Source: Thiomargarita sp.
Lineage (GTDB): Bacteria; Pseudomonadota; Gammaproteobacteria; Beggiatoales; Beggiatoaceae
NCBI GenBank assembly: GCA_030618965.1
Contig: JAUXCJ010000089.1
Coordinates: 1-5,918 of the forward strand
Direction of reading: 5' to 3'
DNA length: 5,918 nt
Part shown: positions 1-5,865 of the stretch, in pieces
How positions within the stretch are numbered: the stretch's first letter is position 1
Layout of the letters: each line of letters starts with the position of its first letter
Made by a program: the position numbers and the translations under genes
Notes under the pieces: generated by a model
What the model was told of the DNA's origin: nothing
What the model saw: only the letters and a program-made list of their open reading frames with translations
Database searches by the model: none

Positions 1-1139
1 CTGTACGCGCTGGGCAAGTGCGTACTCAAGAAGATGAACATAGTGAGGCGATTTTTCCTACCTCTAGCTTTGTTTTTAAAAGTGCTGCTGAAGCCGCTGC
101 GATATTTGCAAATAAGCAACAGGGTAATATTTACTCGCGTTTTACTAATCCGACAGTTCGTACTTTTGAGGAACGCCTTGCTAGTTTGGAAGGTGGAGAG
201 CGTTGTGTAGCTACCGCATCGGGTATGGCTGCGATTTTTAGTACTTGTTTAGGTTTACTCAAAGCCGGTGATCATATTGTTGCTTCTCAAAGTATTTTTG
301 GCTCAACCGTTATTTTATTGACTAATATTTTATCCAAATTTGATATAAAAACGACTTTTGTAGATTTGGAAAATATTGACAGTTGGGAGGCGGCTATTCA
401 AGACAATACCAAACTCTTTTTTCTGGAAACGCCTTCTAATCCCTTGATGGCATTAATTGATATTTCAGTAGTCGCAGAACTCGCTCACAAACACAATTGT
501 TTACTCGCAGTTGATAATTGTCTTTGTACCCCAGCTTTGCAAAAACCATTATCTTTGGGGGCAGATATTGTGATTCATTCCGCCACTAAGTATATAGATG
601 GACAAGGGCGATGCCTCGGCGGTGCTATTGTTGGTTCTGAAGAACTTGTTGGTAAAGATATTTTTGCAGTGCTTCGCTCAGGTGGTCCTAGCATGAGCCC
701 ATTTAATGCGTGGGTTTTTCTAAAAGGTTTAGAAACCCTAGATTTACGTATGCAAAAACATTGTGACAATGCTAATATTTTAGCATATTGGCTTGATAAA
801 CAAGAGCTTGTGGAGCGTGTTTATTATCCGGGCTTGATATCCCATCCTCAACATGAACTGGCGAAAAGCCAACAAAGCCACTTTGGGGGATTACTATCGT
901 TTGAAGTCAAAGGTGGACAAGAGGCGGCTTGGCGGGTGATGGATTCTACAAAAATTATGTCCATCACTGCGAATTTAGGCGATACTAAAACTACAATTAC
1001 GCACCCAGCCAGTACAACGCATGGGCGGCTTACTCCTGAACAACGCGCTGATTCTGGCATTAGTGATGGACTGGTTCGTATTTCGGTGGGTTTGGAAGAA
1101 ATTGAAGACTTGAAAGCGGATTTAAGGTTAAGTGTCTGA
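1..1139 (+). CDS. metZ: O-succinylhomoserine sulfhydrylase, 5' end outside window
   Basis: PLP-dependent enzyme of the Cys/Met metabolism family that makes homocysteine from O-succinylhomoserine and sulfide in cytoplasmic methionine synthesis. The frame is open to the left edge (first whole codon at 3) and reads VRAGQVRTQEDEHSEAIFPT, a typical MetZ N-terminal region, so the in-frame GTG at 18 is internal and not the start. About 378 codons are visible; the family is usually near 390-405 residues, so only some 15-25 are missing. Visible motifs are YSRFTNPTV, the ATASGMAAI cofactor-phosphate loop, the LETPSNP segment, AVDN (the Asp that contacts the PLP ring), and SATKYIDGQGR with the Schiff-base lysine at codon 588-590. 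The KYIDGQGR form favours MetZ over cystathionine gamma-synthase or beta-lyase. Substrate choice (succinyl or acetyl ester) is inferred from family resemblance. It ends in TGA 26 bases before a large palindrome that could serve as a 3' transcript end. Confidence 0.93.
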   Translation, partial: VRAGQVRTQEDEHSEAIFPTSSFVFKSAAEAAAIFANKQQGNIYSRFTNPTVRTFEERLASLEGGERCVATASGMAAIFSTCLGLLKAGDHIVASQSIFGSTVILLTNILSKFDIKTTFVDLENIDSWEAAIQDNTKLFFLETPSNPLMALIDISVVAELAHKHNCLLAVDNCLCTPALQKPLSLGADIVIHSATKYIDGQGRCLGGAIVGSEELVGKDIFAVLRSGGPSMSPFNAWVFLKGLETLDLRMQKHCDNANILAYWLDKQELVERVYYPGLISHPQHELAKSQQSHFGGLLSFEVKGGQEAAWRVMDSTKIMSITANLGDTKTTITHPASTTHGRLTPEQRADSGISDGLVRISVGLEEIEDLKADLRLSV

Positions 1140-1164
1140 CATCTAGTGTAAAAAATTTCCTATT

Positions 1165-1256
1165 TTGTCTGAACTGTGATTTATGTGATTGCTCTGATTT
1201 TGGTTGGTTTTTAATCATAGTTCATCAGTTAATCAAATAAATCACAGTTCAGACAA
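1165..1256. repeat. Long inverted repeat, GTCTGAACTGTGATTTA type
   Basis: The 19-base arms 1165-1183 (TTGTCTGAACTGTGATTTA) and 1238-1256 are perfect reverse complements. They extend to 26 bases (1165-1190 with 1231-1256) with one mismatch, leaving a loop of about 40 bases. It lies 25 bases after the metZ stop. Transcribed, it would form a stable hairpin, but no clear T run follows, so it is not called an intrinsic terminator. Its outer edge TTCAGACAAT recurs in the repeat ending at 4924, which suggests a dispersed repeat family. I infer a miniature palindromic element or REP-like sequence; no transposase is present. Confidence 0.85.
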
Positions 1257-1263
1257 TCAAACT

Positions 1264-1387
1264 TTGAATCGCGGATTAAACGGATTACACGGATTTTGCG
1301 GATTTAAAATCAAAACCGAGGCGTAGGCGTGATTTAAAGGTTTTTTAATCCGTGTAATCAGTGTAATCAGTTTAATCCGCGATTCAA
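1264..1387. repeat. Inverted repeat built from 9-base CGGATTAAA units
   Basis: The outer arms 1264-1280 (TTGAATCGCGGATTAAA) and 1371-1387 match perfectly over 17 bases. Inward they continue imperfectly to about 1310 and 1341. Each arm is itself a tandem of 9-base units: CGGATTAAA, CGGATTACA, CGGATTTTG and CGGATTTAA at 1272-1307, and TAATCCGTG, TAATCAGTG, TAATCAGTT and TAATCCGCG at 1346-1381. The loop includes GAGGCGTAGGCGTGATTT. No reading frame or RNA gene is seen. With the preceding palindrome it fills almost the whole 1140-1442 gap; nothing else is supported there apart from the short leader before 1443. Confidence 0.85.
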
Positions 1388-1442
1388 TGTTTTTTCTGTT
1401 ACAAGGTAACCTTGCATTCCAACTAAACTTAATCCTAAAAAA

Positions 1443-1796
1443 ATGTCATTCAATACAATAATCAACACCGCCCTAAGCACTTTATTAAAAGATGGAGCTA
1501 TTCCTGATTTTCTAGTAGATAAAGCGAGCAATAAAGCTATTACCATTTTCCAACAACATTTTACTTTTTCTGCTTTTGAAATCGCTAAAAGTTATCAGAA
1601 TAGCTATATTTATGCTCTCGCTGCTATTGGTGCTGGTTTGGCTACGCCTGAGCAAAAATTTAGCTTTTTACAAAAATTGACTCATTCTAAAGTTAAACGC
1701 GAATTTGCTGAGCAAGTTGAGCTGCTTTATTTTCAAAAGTTTGTGATTCATAGCGGTGTTCAGGAACAAAAAAACTTTGCGTATTCAACTAATTGA
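1443..1796 (+). CDS. N-terminal part of the kinase/beta-helix protein, ending at a frame change
   Basis: A 117-residue reading frame starting MSFNTIINTALSTLLKDG. It looks alpha-helical and resembles no enzyme I recognise. The ATG at 1443 is the only reasonable start, but the bases before it (CTAAAAAA) contain no good Shine-Dalgarno, so translation may be weak. It runs into the A7 tract at 1768-1774 and then reads 8 further residues (NFAYSTN-like end) to TGA at 1794-1796. In the +1 frame from the same tract the sequence continues smoothly into the 945-residue kinase frame, whose first 40 bases overlap this one. Removing one A would join them into a single 1049-residue protein (GVQEQK-TLRIQLIDNIK). 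I therefore read this as the N terminus of the downstream gene rather than an independent small gene. A real separate protein with coupled translation is possible but less likely. Confidence 0.65.
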   Translation: MSFNTIINTALSTLLKDGAIPDFLVDKASNKAITIFQQHFTFSAFEIAKSYQNSYIYALAAIGAGLATPEQKFSFLQKLTHSKVKREFAEQVELLYFQKFVIHSGVQEQKNFAYSTN

Positions 1797-4593
1797 TAAT
1801 ATTAAGCTATTATCTAAATTACCACCTATTTTTTCGGCAGATAAACGCAATTTAACTGAATCGGAATTAGCAAGTTTTGTTAATTATAAAGGTGGTTTGG
1901 CGATTACCGATTTAATTTTAAAACAATTACTGGCTTTGCCTGATTATATTCCTAATGAATCTGTGGAAGCTTTTTTCCGTTTTGAGGATTTATTAGGTAA
2001 GGCGACGCTGTTTTTTCTCCATGAAACTTTTCGCCGTGATTCGCGTACTAAAGATACTATTGCGGCTTTACAAAGAGAAAATTTGTTGCTTGATGTTGGC
2101 GATATTAAAGCTACTCAAGAAAAAATCCTGACGCGCTTACAAAAACAATTGGATGAACAACATGCTAGTGCTATGGAAGCTATGAAGTTAGGCAAGTTTT
2201 CTGAAGCTAGTCAAATGTCGTCACAATTGGATAGTTTGCAAAACACTATTAATGAGCTGCCACAAAATTTACTCGCTACTCAAGCGGCTTGGCAACAGAC
2301 TCATCAGGATTGGTTGGATTTTGCTCAGCGTTTTCACAGTTGGGGCGATTTGTTGAACTCTCAAATTAGCCAAGTGTTGGCGGAAACTGAGTCTTTACAT
2401 TGGGAAATTGGTGCAGTTCATGATGATGTTAAAAGCAATTTAGCTAAAAGTGAGGAAATTTCTGATGATGTTAAGGCTTTAAAACAGTCGATGGCGAAAT
2501 TGTTGGCACGTTTTGATTTATCTGCACAAGTCAAACTTAGTGATGAATTTACTCATCATAATACTGGCAGTCTAAAATTGATTCAAACAGCGATTGGAAA
2601 ATTAAAAGCTTTGCCCAATTGTTCTCCTGATGTGATGATTATGGGAGGCAGCTTGTTATCTTCTACGGGCAATGTAAAAGAAGCAGAATTGTTATTTTTG
2701 CAAGCGAAGGCAAGCCCCGATTCGGCTGAAAAAGCCTTAGCTTGTTTTAATCTGTTTTTAGTGCGTTTGCGGAATAAGGATTATATGCAAGCTTTGGCGG
2801 ATTTTAATTTGGCTATCAAAATTGATAAACGTTATGCTTTGCATGATGTTGATAAATATCCAATTGTAAGTCTTTTGGGTTCTGGTGGCATGGGTTGCGT
2901 ATTTTTATGCAATGATCAATGGAATGAAAAACAAGTGGTGGTTAAGTGTTTTTGGGAAGGACGTAAAGGTAGCAGAAACGAAGTTTTCGGCGAAGCTATG
3001 TTGATGCGTAAAATAGCGGGAGATTATGTGCCAAAACCTTTGGATTGTAATTATGTTGATGCCCACCTACAAGAACGCCCTTATTTTGTGAGCGAATATA
3101 TTGAAGCTGCTTTAGATGGTGAAAATTGGTTAGCCGAGCATGGCGCATTTTCTGTTTCAATGGGTATTGCGGTAGGTATCCAAATTGCGAAAGGGCTACA
3201 AGTGGCGCATGAAAATGAGATTTTTCATTTGGATTTAAAACCAGCTAATCTGTTGTTTAAACAAACAAATACTGGTTTAGAGGTAAAAATTATTGATTTT
3301 GGGCTGGCACGAGTGGCGACTTCGTTGCGACAAGAAGCAATGTCGCGTCGTAGTGCGAGTGGGATGACAGAGTTTGGACAGACAGTAATGGGGACATTAT
3401 TGTATGCACCGCCAGAACAATTGGGAGATGTTGGTTATGGCAAACCGAGTGCGAAAAGCGATTTTTATGCTTTTGGGGCTACGTTGTATAGGTTAATGAC
3501 AAATGAAAGCCCACGCACTTTGAATCCACGGCGATTGTCGGAAGCACCGCCAGAATTGTTTGATTTGTTGTGCGATTGTAAGGAAGAAAATCCAGCATTG
3601 CGCCCAGAATCTGCGGGGGTGGTGGTTAGGCGATTGGAAAGTATTTCTAAATTGTCTATTACTATAGTTGTTTCACCAACGGGTAATTGTAAAACCATTA
3701 GTACCGCTATCAAAAAAGCTAAATCTGGGGATCGTATTTTAGTTAAACCTGGAATTTATAAAGAAGATTTATTTATAGATAAGCCTTTAGAGATTATCGG
3801 TGAAGGGGATGTGGCGGATATTGTGGTTGAAAGTCAAAATGCAAATTGTATTTTAATGAAAACTGATAATGCTTTGGTACGTGGGCTGAGTTTGCGGAAT
3901 CGTGTTGAAGGGTGTAATGCCGTATATATTCCACAAGGAAAATTAAGATTGGAAAATTGTGATATTACTTCGGATACCTATTCTTGTATTGAGATTCATG
4001 GTAGTGAGGCTGAGGGGATTGTGAGTTATTGCAAAATTCATGATAGTAAAGAAAGTTGTGGTGTTTTAGTTTTTAAAAACGGCACAGGTAGGATAGAAAA
4101 TTGTGATATTTTTGGGAATGCTAAGGCAGGGATAGCAATTAAAGAAGGTGGCAATCCTGTTGTTCAGAACTGCAAAATTCACGATAATCAAGGCGGTTTT
4201 AATGTTTATGAAAACGGCAAAGGGCGGATAGAAAACTGTGAGATTTTTGGGAATGCTAAGGCAGGGATAGAAATTAGTGAAGCTGGCAATCCTGTTGTCC
4301 AGAATTGCAAAATTCACGATGGTAAAGGTAGCGGTGTTTTTGTTTATGAAAACGGCACAGGTACGATAGAAAACTGTGAGATTTTTGGTAATGCTAAGGC
4401 AGGGATACAAATTAGAGAAGGTGGTAATCCTGTTGTTCAAAAATGTACCATTAAACAGAATAGTTATTGGGCTGTGCGGGTTTATAAAAACGGAGCAGGT
4501 ACGATAGAAAACTGCGATTTACGAGATAACGCTAAAGGTGCTTGGGATATTGAATCTGGCTGTCAGGTGCGGCGTAGTGGGAATAAGGAATAG
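1756..4593 (+). CDS. Ser/Thr protein kinase with coiled-coil/TPR-like N terminus and C-terminal beta-helix
   Basis: Residues are numbered from the GTG at 1756, which has no ribosome binding site; translation probably begins at 1443 with a frame change at 1768-1774. Residues 116-256 are rich in Gln, Leu and charged residues and look like coiled coil. Residues 290-365 look TPR-like (KDYMQALADFNLAIKID). A Hanks-type kinase spans about 368-626: glycine loop GSGGMG (375-380), ATP lysine K397, catalytic HLDLKPAN (D493, K495, N498), DFG (514-516), APPEQ (551-555), DFYAFG (569-574) and R616. All catalytic residues are present; the HRD Arg is Leu, making it a non-RD kinase. From 636 a right-handed parallel beta-helix begins with a typical cap (ISTAIKKAKSGDRILVKPG), followed by rungs with repeated IENC and VVQNCKI motifs to the C terminus. 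No signal peptide or membrane segment is visible, so the protein is likely cytoplasmic. It presumably phosphorylates Ser/Thr of partners bound through the repeats; the target is unknown. Confidence 0.88.
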   Translation: MFRNKKTLRIQLIDNIKLLSKLPPIFSADKRNLTESELASFVNYKGGLAITDLILKQLLALPDYIPNESVEAFFRFEDLLGKATLFFLHETFRRDSRTKDTIAALQRENLLLDVGDIKATQEKILTRLQKQLDEQHASAMEAMKLGKFSEASQMSSQLDSLQNTINELPQNLLATQAAWQQTHQDWLDFAQRFHSWGDLLNSQISQVLAETESLHWEIGAVHDDVKSNLAKSEEISDDVKALKQSMAKLLARFDLSAQVKLSDEFTHHNTGSLKLIQTAIGKLKALPNCSPDVMIMGGSLLSSTGNVKEAELLFLQAKASPDSAEKALACFNLFLVRLRNKDYMQALADFNLAIKIDKRYALHDVDKYPIVSLLGSGGMGCVFLCNDQWNEKQVVVKCFWEGRKGSRNEVFGEAMLMRKIAGDYVPKPLDCNYVDAHLQERPYFVSEYIEAALDGENWLAEHGAFSVSMGIAVGIQIAKGLQVAHENEIFHLDLKPANLLFKQTNTGLEVKIIDFGLARVATSLRQEAMSRRSASGMTEFGQTVMGTLLYAPPEQLGDVGYGKPSAKSDFYAFGATLYRLMTNESPRTLNPRRLSEAPPELFDLLCDCKEENPALRPESAGVVVRRLESISKLSITIVVSPTGNCKTISTAIKKAKSGDRILVKPGIYKEDLFIDKPLEIIGEGDVADIVVESQNANCILMKTDNALVRGLSLRNRVEGCNAVYIPQGKLRLENCDITSDTYSCIEIHGSEAEGIVSYCKIHDSKESCGVLVFKNGTGRIENCDIFGNAKAGIAIKEGGNPVVQNCKIHDNQGGFNVYENGKGRIENCEIFGNAKAGIEISEAGNPVVQNCKIHDGKGSGVFVYENGTGTIENCEIFGNAKAGIQIREGGNPVVQKCTIKQNSYWAVRVYKNGAGTIENCDLRDNAKGAWDIESGCQVRRSGNKE
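1768..1774 (+). other. A7 tract at the frame change within the kinase gene
   Basis: The run GAAC-A7-CTTTG is where the 1443 frame must pass into the 1756 frame. Skipping one base (A7 to A6) restores a single open frame. The zero-frame reading is CAA AAA AAC, which is also a classic A-AAA-AAC slippery heptamer, but a -1 slip would enter the wrong frame; the required shift is +1 (or -2). A genuine mutation, a homopolymer sequencing error, or RNA polymerase slippage on the A run could each explain it. Confidence 0.6.
4081..4590 (+). repeat. Tandem coding repeat of the beta-helix domain
   Basis: In-frame units begin at 4081 (135 bases), 4216 (138), 4354 (138) and 4492 (shortened, to the stop). 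Consensus features per unit are NG-G-IENC, IFGNAKAGI, GGNPVVQNCKIHD and VYENG. A more divergent partial unit precedes at about 4006-4080 (SYCKIHDSKESCGVLVFKN). DNA similarity between units 1-3 is high (GAATGCTAAGGCAGGGATA is shared), indicating recent duplication or gene conversion. Each unit should supply about two beta-helix coils, with a stacked Cys column from the ENC and QNC positions. Confidence 0.85.
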
Positions 4594-4696
4594 TACAACG
4601 GATTAACGGAATAAGCGGATTAAATCTAATAATTTCATAGTATTAATGTGAATTACTTTGGTTTTAAATCCGTTTATTCCGTTAATCCGTTGTACT
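4592..4696. repeat. Inverted repeat starting inside the kinase stop codon
   Basis: Arms 4592-4622 and 4666-4696 are reverse complements with two mismatches over 31 bases (AGTACAACGGATTAACGG at the outer end). The left arm begins at the second base of the TAG stop (4591-4593). Inside the arm are CGGATTAA, CGGAATAAG and CGGATTAAA, the same short unit as in the repeat at 1264-1387. The intervening 43 bases are AT-rich. The RNA hairpin would sit directly at the 3' end of the kinase message and could protect or end it; no clear T run follows. Confidence 0.85.
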
Positions 4697-4711
4697 CATT
4701 ATTTTAGCCAT

Positions 4712-4839
4712 GTAGGTTGGGTTAGATTTTTTTGCATAGCAAAAAAACGTAACCCAACAATCAATCCATAGAACAGCTTTGCCGTTTCTCTGTTGGGTTA
4801 CGTTTTTTTGCTGTCGCAAAAAAATCTAACCCAACCTAC
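4712..4839. repeat. Nested palindrome of GTAGGTTGGGTTA type (REP/BIME-like)
   Basis: Arms 4712-4759 and 4791-4839 (48 and 49 bases) are reverse complements apart from a small central difference (GCATAGC against the complement of GCTGTCGC). Each arm is also a hairpin on its own: GGGTTAGATTTTTTTGC pairs with GCAAAAAAACGTAACCC with two mismatches. The loop between arms (4760-4790) is about 31 bases. Two hairpins in inverted orientation match the general layout of REP/BIME elements mobilised by REP-associated tyrosine transposases; no such transposase is in this window, so that origin is inference. Repeats beginning GTAGGTTGGGTTA are, to my knowledge, common in several bacterial lineages. Confidence 0.85.
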
Positions 4840-4851
4840 TGTATCTTCGTT

Positions 4852-4924
4852 TCAGGATTAAAAAATCGGTTTTTGCCTTTATCCTGTAAATCCTTTAATT
4901 TTGTAAATCCTGATTCAGACAATT
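4852..4924. repeat. Degenerate palindromic repeat, TCAGGATT ... AATCCTGATTCAGACAAT
   Basis: TCAGGATT (4852-4859) is complementary to AATCCTGA (4906-4913), and the interior holds further ATCCTGTAAATCC and GTAAATCC units with 10-20 base spacing. The right edge TTCAGACAATTAA (4914-4926) matches the right edge of the first palindrome (1248-1260) at 12 of 13 bases. I read this as a decayed member of the same broad class. Positions 4925-5008 hold the leader of the next gene; a TATTATATAA box at 4961-4970 could be a -10 element, but no convincing -35 is seen. Confidence 0.55.
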
Positions 4925-5008
4925 AATGGATAAGAAAAAATCTAAATAGAACTGGGGTTTTATTATATAAATCCTTGTAGTTATTTTTTAAATTTTGGAG
5001 AAAAAAGT

Positions 5009-5386
5009 ATGGCAGAAAAAAAATTAGAATCTGAACTTGCAGAAATGCTCAAAGAACGCTTTCGCAATCGTCAAATTGAAAATTTGCCTGATCATATTAA
5101 TAAGCTTCGCTCTGCAAGGCTTGTATTTGATAAAAATTATGATTTTAAATTAGGTGATTTGGTAGTTTGGAAAAATGGTTTAAAAAATAAAATAAGACCA
5201 TCACTTAATGAACCTGCTATTGTCATGCAAATTTTGGATACGCCTTTAAGCAATCAGGACAAACAGGATTCTGGTACTCCTTATTTTAACGAACCCCTTG
5301 ATTTAGTATTGGGGCTTATAAATGAAAATGGAGATTTTGTTATTTTCCATTATGACAAAAGACGCTTTGAACCTTATCAGGAGTAA
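5009..5386 (+). CDS. Conserved-looking hypothetical protein, 125 residues
   Basis: The ATG at 5009 is preceded by GGAG (4997-5000) with an 8-base gap, so the start is well supported. The first 35 residues are charged and helical (ESELAEMLKERFRNRQIENL). From about residue 43 the protein looks beta-rich: FKLGDLVVWKNGLKNK resembles the opening of an SH3-like barrel, followed by EPAIVMQIL, GTPYFNEPLDLVLGLI and a terminal GDFVIFHYDKRRFEP. No catalytic motif, signal peptide or membrane segment is seen. I have a general impression that proteins with this LVVWK ... GTPYF ... FHYD..RFEP pattern occur as uncharacterised proteins elsewhere, but cannot name a family. The stop is 4 bases before the ATPase start and its last codons contain that gene's ribosome binding site, so the two were co-transcribed. 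Function unknown. Confidence 0.88.
   Translation: MAEKKLESELAEMLKERFRNRQIENLPDHINKLRSARLVFDKNYDFKLGDLVVWKNGLKNKIRPSLNEPAIVMQILDTPLSNQDKQDSGTPYFNEPLDLVLGLINENGDFVIFHYDKRRFEPYQE
5378..5383 (+). promoter_or_regulatory. Ribosome binding site CAGGAG for the truncated ATPase gene
   Basis: CAGGAG lies 7 bases before the ATG at 5391 and inside the last codons of the preceding gene. It fixes the start at 5391 rather than an upstream in-frame ATG at 5322, which lies inside the 125-residue gene and gives an unrelated N-terminal extension. The arrangement implies coupled translation of the two genes. Confidence 0.8.
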
Positions 5387-5390
5387 CATA

Positions 5391-5643
5391 ATGGAAAGGC
5401 TTATTGTCAAAAATTTTGGCGCTATCAAAAATATAGAGCTAGAACTCAAAAAATTAACTGTTTTTATTGGCGAAACTGGTGCTGGTAAAAGTACAATTGC
5501 CAAATTGGTATCTATTAAACCGCGAGTTTTGGGATGGAGATATTCGTAATATTGAATATATTCACTTAAAATTCGCTTATTATCAGATAGCTAATTTTTT
5601 GGAATACTCAATTAGAAAATACTTTAAAAAATTTTTAAAGTAA
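5391..5643 (+). pseudogene. Truncated P-loop (AAA/SMC-like) ATPase, N-terminal part only
   Basis: The frame opens MERLIVKNFGAIKNIELELK, the usual start of RecF/SMC-like AAA ATPases, followed by LTVFIGETGAGKSTIAKLVS with a perfect Walker A motif (GETGAGKST). After SIKP the frame ends at TAA 5547-5549, giving only 52 residues. The +1 frame from about 5520 is open to TAA 5641-5643 and reads plausible protein (REFWDGDIRNIEYIHLKFAY), suggesting a one-base frame change near 5516-5522. Even so only about 83 residues remain, against several hundred in such ATPases; Walker B, the signature motif and the rest are absent. A functional protein is unlikely. It sits 4 bases after the 125-residue gene, so an intact version was probably its operon partner. 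Relatives of this kind of ATPase include OLD-type nucleases and defence-associated ATPases, but too little is left to place it. Confidence 0.75.
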
Positions 5644-5812
5644 AAATCTAGACTTGAGTGGCTATAAGTTATTTGTAATTGCGAGTGTATTAGATTACAA
5701 CCCGCCAGTTACGAAAATGCCAACAGCAACGACAAGAAGTCAAAATGCTCAAGTTAGATTTGAGGAATACAATGCGATTTTGTTGACTGGACAGATTTAC
5801 GAATTTACTTGA
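5639..5812 (+). pseudogene. C-terminal remnant of an unidentified gene
   Basis: This frame is open from 5639 (after TAA 5636-5638) to TGA 5810-5812. From about 5651 it reads convincing protein: DLSGYKLFVIASVLDYNPP, then TKMPTATTRSQNAQVRFEEY, ending LTGQIYEFT. It has no plausible start with a ribosome binding site; the first ATG lies mid-way (KMPT). It overlaps the end of the broken ATPase reading frame by 5 bases but uses another frame, so it may be the tail of that gene after an internal deletion or the end of a different gene. I do not recognise the family. Bases 5813-5865, between this and the last feature, are very AT-rich and show nothing. Confidence 0.55.
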
Positions 5813-5865
5813 TATTTTTATAAAAATATATTAATAACAATAATTTTAGATGGTAATTAGCCATT

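Noticed and set aside
18..20. GTG as the start of metZ
   Set aside because: The upstream in-frame codons read VRAGQ, a typical MetZ N-terminal motif, and the frame is open to the window edge, so the gene is simply cut by the window.
1165..1387. CRISPR array or intrinsic terminator
   Set aside because: The repeats are inverted pairs and 9-base tandems without regular spacers, and no T run follows the stems.
1402..1414. CAAGGTAACCTTG palindrome as an operator for the kinase gene
   Set aside because: The symmetry is short (6-base arms) and a single copy with no recognisable regulator; chance cannot be excluded.
1767..1775. Programmed -1 ribosomal frameshift at A-AAA-AAC
   Set aside because: The heptamer is in the right phase for -1 slippage, but the downstream kinase frame needs +1 (or -2), so a classical -1 event would not produce the long protein.
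4066..4440. 124-residue frame on the minus strand
   Set aside because: It lies antisense to the beta-helix repeats; its repetitive translation mirrors the tandem repeat and no ribosome binding site or known domain supports it.
5322..5390. Upstream extension of the ATPase frame from ATG 5322
   Set aside because: These codons lie within the intact 125-residue gene in another frame; the ATG at 5391 has a strong ribosome binding site and gives the normal N terminus of such ATPases.
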